Shown one piece after another: positions 1-5,201 of a stretch of 7,634 nt of DNA (positions are counted from its first letter, which is position 1; every line of letters begins with the position of its first letter). The notes beneath the pieces are model-generated. The model saw nothing but the letters and a program-made list of their open reading frames with translations, searched no databases and was not told the origin of the DNA. The stretch comes from an uncultured Lachnospiraceae bacterium (lineage in GTDB: Bacteria; Bacillota; Clostridia; Lachnospirales; Lachnospiraceae). The DNA is taken from contig CAJUKA010000159.1 in NCBI GenBank assembly GCA_910586585.1, positions 1-7,634 of the forward strand. Reading direction: 5' to 3'. A program made the position numbers and the translations under genes.

Positions 1-261
1 GAGTTCAAGGCTGCTTTTTCGTTTGCACCACCTTCGATTCTTTCCTTAACGATTTAAACGGACAATACTGTCATCGTTCTCCTTCGGGTATCTGATATAC
101 AAGTGTCCTACAAGATTCCCTTTATCATCAACTGCGCTAAGCGGAATAAATCTGTTACCTTGAATCATAGGTGCATAATCTTCATTCAGATCGTTACCTG
201 CAATTGGAAACTTCCCGATTCTGTTTGCAGACCATTGATATAAACTCTTTTCATCTTTAAT

Positions 262-291
262 CTAGTACAACGAATATTAAGTAACTGGCAC
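262..291 (+). repeat. Left terminal inverted repeat of the palindromic element
   Basis: It begins CTAGTACAACGAATATTAAG and pairs with 397-426, with mismatches only at repeat positions 10, 14, 22, 23 and 28. Confidence 0.72.
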
Positions 292-396
292 CTTGACTTG
301 CTTGATTGTTCATCTGCGGCGTTGTCGTCAATCGCCGTAGCCACCGCTACGACTCTTTCCTCCGCCTTGCATCTGAAACAATCATTCTGCGTCTAT

Positions 397-426
397 GTAC
401 CAGAAACTTAATTTTCATTGTACTAG
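397..426 (-). repeat. Right terminal inverted repeat of the palindromic element
   Basis: On the minus strand it begins CTAGTACAATGAAAATTAAG, matching the left repeat at 25 of 30 positions. The partner arm is at 262-291. Confidence 0.72.
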
Positions 427-469
427 CTGCGAATATTGTCTGAATCTTGTTCTTTATATTTTCTTAATT

Positions 470-505
470 TCATATTTCATCACCAGCTTCTGAATTTGCG
501 TTCAT
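470..505 (-). CDS. Possible 11-codon leader ORF overlapping the GNAT start
   Basis: ATG at 503-505 begins the peptide MNANSEAGDEI, which ends at TGA 470-472 and overlaps the GNAT ATG (471-473) in an ATGA arrangement typical of translational coupling. An AGGA lies 8 bases upstream of the ATG. It could be a coupled leader peptide, the remnant of a lost upstream gene, or chance. The stretch is too short to judge by composition, and I do not recognise the peptide. Confidence 0.2.
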   Translation of the reverse strand: MNANSEAGDEI

Positions 506-537
506 TTTTTGCTTCCTATTCTCCAATTACTATATAT

Positions 538-888
538 TTAATCAAAAAATTTTCCCTTATAGAAATTTTTATTGCCTGATGGTTTTGCTGTAATTCTAAA
601 CAGAACACAGCCGTCTGGACACATGATAACTTTACTATACTTACTATCCCCACCTATATTTTCTAAATCTCCACCACTTCTTACAGCTTCCATAACAGGA
701 TACATCATCATCATTACTTTAGAGCAAATCCCCTGTCCTTGTGAATTTACGGGGCAGCCATAAGTGCAAGTATATTTATCTCCAATCTCTTCACCGTTCC
801 GGCAAAATCTCTGCGTTTCTTCATTATCCTTATTAAATCCTATCACCTCTATTTCCCATTCATATTCTTCATCATACCATTTTTTCAA
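538..888 (-). CDS. Small Cys-rich protein of the TIGR04076 family
   Basis: 116 residues, starting at TTG (886-888) seven bases after a strong GGGGAGGG ribosome binding site; no in-frame ATG fits. The opening MKKWYDEEYEWEIEV, the segment CRNGEEIGDKYTCTYGCPVN and the later EAVRSGGD..N.GGDSKYSK and CPDG segments match what I recall of TIGR04076, a family of short soluble proteins of unknown function. Cysteines fall at 29, 41, 45, 55, 90 and 94, giving two C-x3-C pairs (41/45 and 90/94), which would suit a metal or Fe-S site or a redox role; that is inference. There is no signal peptide or membrane segment, so it is probably cytoplasmic. It has its own extended -10 promoter and lies beyond the terminator of the transporter operon, so it is probably unrelated to it. 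A GNAT pseudogene follows downstream. Confidence 0.8.
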   Translation of the reverse strand: MKKWYDEEYEWEIEVIGFNKDNEETQRFCRNGEEIGDKYTCTYGCPVNSQGQGICSKVMMMMYPVMEAVRSGGDLENIGGDSKYSKVIMCPDGCVLFRITAKPSGNKNFYKGKFFD

Positions 889-916
889 ATCAATTCCCTC
901 CCCAGATTTTTTCTAA

Positions 917-945
917 ATTATATCACTTTTTATTTCCATTTACCA
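917..945 (-). promoter_or_regulatory. Sigma-A-type promoter with extended -10, for the TIGR04076 gene
   Basis: On the minus strand TGATATAAT gives a perfect TATAAT (-10 at 917-922) with the extended TGn motif. Seventeen bases upstream is a weak -35, TGGTAA (940-945). Transcription would begin near 910, leaving a 5' leader of about 20 bases with the GGGGAGGG site. It lies between the hairpin at 956-977 and the gene start. Confidence 0.5.
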
Positions 946-2183
946 CATAAATATAGGGCACAGCAACCGCCATGCCCCCTATTTTTATTGTTCCAGCAAT
1001 TTTTCCATCTTCCGTAAATTACTAAGGAGCTTGCGCCCTCTGACGTTTTCCTATGCAGCTGCCACATCGCTAATACAGCCATTCCGATTGATAAAATCAA
1101 TGCAACGACTGGGCACCATACAATGCTGTCAAAGGTTCTGCCAGCAAATCTATATAGTTCATTCCTATTATAAAAATCAATACTGCCTGCCAGCCTTAAC
1201 GGCATAAAATTTGCAAACATATGATTAACTTCAAAACTTATCATCTGATTCATAATCAGCAGCAAACCCCAATAGAAACAGATTGCTGCAATTCCTGCCA
1301 TGATTTGTTCCAGCATAACGGAAATCAGCATTGTCAACGATACCATAAAAATAAGCGACACATACCCACGCAGACAATTCCATATAAATTGCTGCATATA
1401 TGAGATATGAAATACTGAAAAGAACGTGTTTTCACTGCTCTGTATCAATTCGTTTGCTCCTGAAAATCCAAACGGCATCATCTTGATAAAAAAACACAAG
1501 AGCACTGCAAAAATGTACAATATGCTTCCCATTCCATATGCTGTAATGATTCTTGCGAAATTAAGCTGTTTTTTCCCTTTCATGGCAGACCGGCTAAGTT
1601 CCTGCATTCTAGTCTGCGTTTCATCTGCAAAAAGAGGCATAATAATAATGGATATCATGACTAATATAATAACTATAAAACTGCCCATATCCCGATTCAA
1701 CACTTTCCAGCCTTCTGAAAAACCTACCGTAAGACTGGTAAGCTTTTCAGCTTCCTTCATAAATCTTTCTTTTTCACTTTCTGTATAATCCACATTGATG
1801 TTTTCATCTAACCTGCGCTCTATTGTCCTCAAACGATTTTCAAAAAACAAATTGATCTCTCCATCTGATAACTCTCCGGCAGTCTTGTCCTGATAATTCA
1901 GCGCCACTAACTTTTCTATATTTGTTTCATCCACAAAGACTGCTTCTTCCTGTCCCCTGCGTGTTGCGATTGCGTCCTCAATGCTCCTGTTTCCCGCGTT
2001 TTCCTTTCCATGCTTCAGGTTCTCCCATCCACTCGCAACAAACCCGCCTTCATCCCACAACTCATAACTCTTTACTGCCTGAAAGCTGCTGCTTATGGAT
2101 AACAGGATAACAGACACAAGAAATACGATAAACATCTGTGATTTTAAAACCCGCTTGCTTTCTACCTTAATAATCTCTTTCAC
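930..2183 (-). CDS. ABC-2-like transporter permease 2, probable C-terminal frameshift
   Basis: Integral membrane subunit of the ABC exporter. The frame opens with GTG GTG GTG GTT GTG right after the permease 1 stop. I choose the fifth codon, GTG 2181-2183, because AGGTGG (2192-2197) is then 8 bases upstream and the product MKEIIKVESKRVLKSQ aligns with the start of permease 1; the longest form starts at 2195. Six hydrophobic segments are visible: TM1 about 14-32, an extracytoplasmic region rich in charged residues to about 165, TM2 168-186, TM3 about 212-233, TM4 276-292, TM5 294-313, TM6 353-375. The TM2-TM3 loop carries EL..S..KG......AR, shared with permease 1. The open frame ends at 930, but its last ~40 residues (Cys, Trp and Gly rich) run through the terminator hairpin. 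One extra A in the AAAA run at 1046-1049 would instead give a charged tail, KLLSNLRKMEKLLEQ, and a stop at 985-987 (399 residues). Substrate unknown. Confidence 0.75.
   Translation of the reverse strand: MKEIIKVESKRVLKSQMFIVFLVSVILLSISSSFQAVKSYELWDEGGFVASGWENLKHGKENAGNRSIEDAIATRRGQEEAVFVDETNIEKLVALNYQDKTAGELSDGEINLFFENRLRTIERRLDENINVDYTESEKERFMKEAEKLTSLTVGFSEGWKVLNRDMGSFIVIILVMISIIIMPLFADETQTRMQELSRSAMKGKKQLNFARIITAYGMGSILYIFAVLLCFFIKMMPFGFSGANELIQSSENTFFSVFHISYMQQFIWNCLRGYVSLIFMVSLTMLISVMLEQIMAGIAAICFYWGLLLIMNQMISFEVNHMFANFMPLRLAGSIDFYNRNELYRFAGRTFDSIVWCPVVALILSIGMAVLAMWQLHRKTSEGASSLVIYGRWKNCWNNKNRGHGGCCALYLCGKWK
945..978 (-). terminator. Intrinsic terminator of the ABC transporter operon
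   Basis: On the minus strand GGGCATGGC, loop GGTT, then GCTGTGCCC (956-977) forms a continuous 9-bp stem with two G-U pairs. It is followed by the T-rich run TATATTTAT. The run is interrupted by A, so efficiency is uncertain. It lies a few bases after the TAA at 985-987, which I take as the original stop of permease 2. Confidence 0.6.
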
Positions 2184-2195
2184 AACCACCACCAC

Positions 2196-3422
2196 CTAAT
2201 TTATAAAATATTTTTTGTCTTTCCTTCCCAATAGATAAGCAAATATGCCAATGTAAGCCACCGCCAGAAGTAACACCACAATCATATAGGGTACTATTAT
2301 CCTCCCCAAAAAGAAAAAACTATGTACTGCTGCATCACTGCTGAACTGATTTGGATAAAGCAATTTTATCTGACAATACGTGTCAGACAATTTTACCAGC
2401 GTGCCAGCCATTACTATTGAAAATACTGCTGCTATTTTTGAGTTTCTAAATAAGCACGATAACAGCATCGTAAAATTGGCAAATACCAAAATACCAAATA
2501 ACCCTCCGACAATTTTAAAAATCATCCCTACGCCGATACTGATATGAAAGATGCAATTAAACCAATACGTTTGTGCTGAGGCTCCAAACCCGCCGAAAGT
2601 GCCAACTGCCCCATGCTCTATGAGCAGCACGCTGACAAAGAGCAGATACGTAGAAGCAGCAAACAGATTACCTGCAGTCCATCTTGCCCGGAAGTCCTTT
2701 TTTCTGCCTTTTGCAGAGGATAAGGTCAGTTCATTTATCCCACTTGGACTGTCTTTTGCATAAACACAGGAAAGCGCAAAGACATATACGACAAAGAATA
2801 ATGGGTATTCTATATCGTACCAATTCATGAAATTTGAAATCCCCTGACAATAAGCAATATTGACAGGCGTATCCATTTCTGTAATCTTTTGATCCAGCGC
2901 TTCTATTTGGGAATCTGTAAATTTCATCAGGCCGGCATACTGGTTTTCATACAGAATCTGCTCTTTTACGGCCTCTCGATACTTCTGATAAAACTTCTCC
3001 GCTGAATCCAGAAAGTCATACGCCAGTCCCATCTTGTCATTCCCATTAGACATATAATAAGAATAATACGCATAGTTAATAAAATAATTCGGATACATAT
3101 ATTTTGTCATGCCTCCGGTTCCCAAAAACCCCCTGTGTTCATCCAAATACTGTTTGTCTACGCTGTTTTCGTACTGTTTTTTCAACTTCTGCAGGTATGT
3201 GTCATCTGCCACGCCTTCAATATCCTTTGACGCATCCTTTAATACCCTGTAAGCGGACAGTCCACTTACTATTTCCCCCTCTGTGCTAATTGCCCTCCAC
3301 TGTCCGTTCATATTCAGGTAGACAAATGTATGGAACGTAGAAATTATACACATTACTATAACAGCCACAAGAGAAACCCGGCTCCACAATTTCCTGTATT
3401 CAAATTTAACCATTGTCCACAT
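2196..3422 (-). CDS. ABC-2-like transporter permease 1 with large extracytoplasmic domain
   Basis: 408-residue integral membrane subunit. I start at ATG 3420-3422 (MWTMVKFEYRKLWSR) because GGAGG at 3430-3434 sits 7 bases upstream; an in-frame ATG at 3462-3464 would overlap the lipoprotein gene and lacks such a site. Topology: TM1 about 15-36; a roughly 170-residue extracytoplasmic region (37-204), rich in Tyr, Asp, Glu and Lys with predicted helical stretches; then TM2 205-222, TM3 252-268, TM4 298-322, TM5 328-345 and TM6 374-398. This is the six-helix ABC-2 layout enlarged between TM1 and TM2. The cytoplasmic motif EL..S..KG......AR (231-247) is shared with permease 2. The gene begins 19 bases after the lipoprotein stop, and permease 2 follows without a gap, so the two permeases probably form a heterodimer served by the upstream ATPase. 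I do not recognise a named transporter. Confidence 0.83.
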   Translation of the reverse strand: MWTMVKFEYRKLWSRVSLVAVIVMCIISTFHTFVYLNMNGQWRAISTEGEIVSGLSAYRVLKDASKDIEGVADDTYLQKLKKQYENSVDKQYLDEHRGFLGTGGMTKYMYPNYFINYAYYSYYMSNGNDKMGLAYDFLDSAEKFYQKYREAVKEQILYENQYAGLMKFTDSQIEALDQKITEMDTPVNIAYCQGISNFMNWYDIEYPLFFVVYVFALSCVYAKDSPSGINELTLSSAKGRKKDFRARWTAGNLFAASTYLLFVSVLLIEHGAVGTFGGFGASAQTYWFNCIFHISIGVGMIFKIVGGLFGILVFANFTMLLSCLFRNSKIAAVFSIVMAGTLVKLSDTYCQIKLLYPNQFSSDAAVHSFFFLGRIIVPYMIVVLLLAVAYIGIFAYLLGRKDKKYFIN

Positions 3423-3441
3423 ATCATTTCCTCCGGCTTTT

Positions 3442-4089
3442 CTATTCTTTATAGCTGGTTCCATTATGAATTACGTTCCATTCACTTCCCCTGCCTTCCC
3501 TGACAAGAATGAGATACTGCCATACACCCTCTTCCTTACAATATTCGCACACAAAAATATTGTTGTTATCATATCCTGCTGCAACACCTTTATCCTCCGC
3601 ATCATAAATATTCAATATTCTTGGATCAATGCACATATAAGTAACCATTTTTGTAATCGGTTTGATTCCTAATGAGTCTGTCACATAAATGCGTGCGGCA
3701 GCATAAGCCTCCGTTACTTCCCTTGTATCAAACTGGCTGGTATAATATGATTTTGACAAATCAAAAGAATACTTCTCTTCGTCTGGTGAACCGCCCTCTA
3801 CCAGACCATTTGATTCCTGAATCTCAGCTTCTCTTTCCTGACGATACTTTTTCAGTTCTTCCTCCAGTTCTGTATCTGTCTGCTGCTGTGTCATGTCCTC
3901 ATCATTTTTGGAAAAATCTGGCTGCGTATTGTCATCCGTTTTATTCTGTACTGCATTTTCATTTCCTGTTGAGAAGTCCTCCATCTGAATCAATGTATCT
4001 GGTTTTGGTTCGTTTCCACTTGCACACCCTGACAATGCCATAACCATCACACACACCATGATTGCTGCAAAATATTTCTTTTTTCCCAT
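3442..4089 (-). CDS. Lipoprotein of the ABC transporter operon, function unknown
   Basis: 215 residues from ATG 4087-4089, chosen because GGAGG (4095-4099) lies 5 bases upstream; an in-frame ATG at 4099-4101 overlaps that site. The N-terminus MGKKKYFAAI is followed by a hydrophobic stretch and the lipobox ALSGC, with the lipidated cysteine at 22, so the mature protein should be anchored on the outer face of the cell membrane. Residues 23 to about 100 form a low-complexity Asn/Asp/Gln/Glu/Thr-rich linker with a short charged helix (EEELKKYRQEREAEI). A folded-looking C-terminal domain from about 108 contains an aromatic strand segment and a CEYC pair at 181-184. I do not recognise this domain. 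Its place between the ATPase and the permeases suggests a substrate-capturing or periplasm-side accessory subunit (inference). Confidence 0.8.
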   Translation of the reverse strand: MGKKKYFAAIMVCVMVMALSGCASGNEPKPDTLIQMEDFSTGNENAVQNKTDDNTQPDFSKNDEDMTQQQTDTELEEELKKYRQEREAEIQESNGLVEGGSPDEEKYSFDLSKSYYTSQFDTREVTEAYAAARIYVTDSLGIKPITKMVTYMCIDPRILNIYDAEDKGVAAGYDNNNIFVCEYCKEEGVWQYLILVREGRGSEWNVIHNGTSYKE

Positions 4090-4147
4090 TTTTTCCTCCA
4101 TTCCGAAGCGTCACAAATTTATTGGACTAAATTGATCATCAGAGAAT

Positions 4148-5032
4148 TTATCCCACCTTCTTTTCACTTTCTGTAATGCCGCCTGCAAAAATATAGTAAT
4201 CTTCCAATGTCGGTTCTGCCTGACTGATTTTTACATCGGAATATTTTTCTCCGACAAAACACACCTGCACATCCTTTTCCATCTGCTTTAAATGTATCAC
4301 AGACCGCTCTTTTCTCAATCTGTGGTATGTTTCCTGACTGACAACAGCCTCCCAAACCTTTCCTTTGACCTGCTGAACCAGCGTGTCCACAGCTCCGGTT
4401 TCCAAAACATTCCCTTTCTTCATCACGATAAGCTCACTTGCAATCGCTTCAATATCTGACACAATGTGCGTAGAGAGCAGCACGATTTTGTCCTTTCCCA
4501 TATCACTGATGATATTAGAAAACCGTATCCGTTCTTTCGGATCAAGTCCTGCTGTTGGTTCATCCAGTATCAGTATCTGCGGTTCATTCATAATTGCCTG
4601 TGCAATCCCTATCCTGCGTTTCATGCCGCCCGAAAATGTCTTTACCTTTTTGTCTGCAGCATCTGAAAGATTTACAAATTCAAGCACTTCTGAAATTCTG
4701 TCCTTCAACTTTTTTTGCGGTATTCCTTTTAATGCACCCATATACTCCAAAAAATCTGTTGCAGTAAAGCCTGGATAAACATTGTAATCCTGAGGCATAT
4801 ACCCAATCAGGCTGCGATACGTTTCATCCACCGCAAAGATATCCCTTTTATCATAGCAGATACGCCCTTTCGTGGGAAAATCTACTGTTGCCAGCATCCG
4901 CATAAGTGTACTTTTCCCGGCACCGTTTTCCCCCAACAGTCCATAAATTCCTTTACGCAGCGTAAAACTGACATCTTGCAGCGCTTCTTTTTTTCTGTAA
5001 CTTTTAAACAAACGTTCTATCCGCAGCTCCAT
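4148..5032 (-). CDS. ABC transporter ATP-binding protein
   Basis: 294 residues from ATG 5030-5032 (MELRIERLFKSYRKKEAL), chosen because AGGAGG (5043-5048) lies 10 bases upstream; an in-frame ATG at 5063-5065 has no binding site. All nucleotide-binding elements are present: Walker A GENGAGKST (34-42), Q-loop Gln81 in YMPQDY, signature FSGGM (133-137, a common variant of LSGGQ), Walker B ILILDEP (153-159), D-loop GLD (162-164) and switch His189 in LSTHI. It should bind and hydrolyse ATP in the cytoplasm as a dimer, driving the two downstream permeases. The last ~70 residues are the usual C-terminal extension of drug- and peptide-exporter ATPases, with EPTLEDYY near the end. It is the first gene of the transporter operon, following a terminator and a -10 box. 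The subfamily (CcmA/BcrA-like) is clear; the substrate is not. Confidence 0.93.
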   Translation of the reverse strand: MELRIERLFKSYRKKEALQDVSFTLRKGIYGLLGENGAGKSTLMRMLATVDFPTKGRICYDKRDIFAVDETYRSLIGYMPQDYNVYPGFTATDFLEYMGALKGIPQKKLKDRISEVLEFVNLSDAADKKVKTFSGGMKRRIGIAQAIMNEPQILILDEPTAGLDPKERIRFSNIISDMGKDKIVLLSTHIVSDIEAIASELIVMKKGNVLETGAVDTLVQQVKGKVWEAVVSQETYHRLRKERSVIHLKQMEKDVQVCFVGEKYSDVKISQAEPTLEDYYIFAGGITESEKKVG

Positions 5033-5099
5033 TTTACTTTGTCCTCCTCTCTTATTTCCGTTCACTAAAAAATTGAGCGTGCTGTAATCGCAATTTCCT

Positions 5100-5105
5100 A
5101 TTATA
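5100..5105 (-). promoter_or_regulatory. Candidate -10 box for the ABC transporter operon
   Basis: TATAAT on the minus strand, lying in the T-rich tail of the terminator. The hexamer 17 bases upstream (GATATC, 5123-5128) is a poor -35 and there is no TGn extension, so the promoter would need an activator; the direct repeats at 5163-5182 are a possible site for one. The leader to the ATPase start would be about 60 bases. Confidence 0.35.
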
Positions 5106-5146
5106 TAAAAACACCCTGACCGGATATCTATATCCTATCAGAGTGT
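5103..5146 (-). terminator. Intrinsic terminator after the two-component operon
   Basis: On the minus strand AACACTCTGATAGGATA, loop TAGA, then TATCCGGTCAGGGTGTT (5110-5146 in all) makes a 17-position stem with one mismatch (A/G) and two G-T pairs. The stem's final TT begins a TTTTTATAT tract. This is a strong terminator in the minus direction only, since the plus strand lacks a T run. It separates the kinase operon from the transporter operon. Confidence 0.8.
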
Positions 5147-5162
5147 TGTGTGATACTTTCGG

Positions 5163-5182
5163 TAAAGTTGTGTTATAGTTGT
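5163..5182 (-). promoter_or_regulatory. 9-bp direct repeat with 11-bp period, candidate response-regulator site
   Basis: The plus strand reads TAAAGTTGT at 5163-5171 and TATAGTTGT at 5174-5182: 8 of 9 bases identical, with starts 11 bp apart. Tandem half-sites one helical turn apart are the usual binding pattern of OmpR/PhoB-family regulators, and such a regulator is encoded at the right edge. The repeat is about 60-80 bp upstream of the candidate -10 box of the ABC operon. Confidence 0.35.
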
Positions 5183-5201
5183 AAAATATTCTATTAGTTT
5201 A

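Larger units (their letters stand above)
262..426. mobile_element. MITE-like palindromic element, 165 bp
   Basis: The ends are imperfect inverted repeats of 30 bp: 262-291 matches the reverse complement of 397-426 at 25 of 30 positions. Both tips read CTAGTACAA inwards. Complementarity continues inside, with TGATTGTT-CA near 303-312 matching the reverse complement of the segment around 373-383. The exact centre is a perfect 6-bp hairpin, CGTAGC-CACC-GCTACG at 336-351, so the whole element can fold into one long interrupted stem. It has no open reading frame and sits inside a former GNAT gene, which is direct evidence that it inserted. CTAG is present at both tips; a target duplication of TA or CTAG is possible, but the palindrome makes it undecidable from one copy. 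It resembles non-autonomous elements that depend on a transposase elsewhere. Confidence 0.75.
46..473 (-). pseudogene. GNAT-family N-acetyltransferase pseudogene, interrupted by a 165-bp palindromic element
   Basis: Two pieces of one reading frame flank the insertion at 262-426. The N-terminal piece starts at ATG 471-473 and reads MKLRKYKEQDSDNIRS, then meets TAG at the element boundary. The second piece resumes at 261 with IKDEKSLYQWSANRIGKFP and continues through a stretch containing GNRFIPLSAVDDKGNLVGHL and YIRYPKENDDSIVRL to TAA at 46-48. The YQWSA..IGKFP stretch followed by a 'G.L.GH..IRYP' strand is typical of a GNAT acyl-CoA-dependent acetyltransferase subfamily common in Clostridia (family recognised from memory). 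The acetyl-CoA-binding R/Q-x-x-G-x-G/A segment that should follow is absent, because homology stops after VRL. The gene therefore has at least two lesions: the insertion and loss of the C-terminal half. The start has a weak GGTGAT upstream and overlaps a tiny ORF by ATGA. Substrate unknown; almost certainly non-functional. Confidence 0.78.

Noticed and set aside
336..351. Central hairpin of the repeat element as an intrinsic terminator or RNA gene
   Set aside because: No T tract follows on either strand, and the hairpin is the exact symmetry centre of the palindromic element.
1426..1788. Open frames on the plus strand across the window (for example 1426-1788, 3672-4043, 4383-4778)
   Set aside because: Each lies opposite a well-supported minus-strand gene, lacks a good ribosome binding site and has no recognisable domain; they are shadows of the real genes.
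3423..3464. Longer start for permease 1 at 3464
   Set aside because: It overlaps the lipoprotein's end and has no ribosome binding site; GGAGG at 3430-3434 points to ATG 3420-3422.
4090..4147. Internal promoter in the 58-base gap between ATPase and lipoprotein
   Set aside because: No convincing -10/-35 pair or hairpin; it contains only the lipoprotein's ribosome binding site.
2196..5032. Assignment of the transporter to the BceAB bacitracin type
   Set aside because: BceB permeases have ten TM segments and FtsX-like domains; here two separate six-TM ABC-2-like permeases and a lipoprotein are seen.
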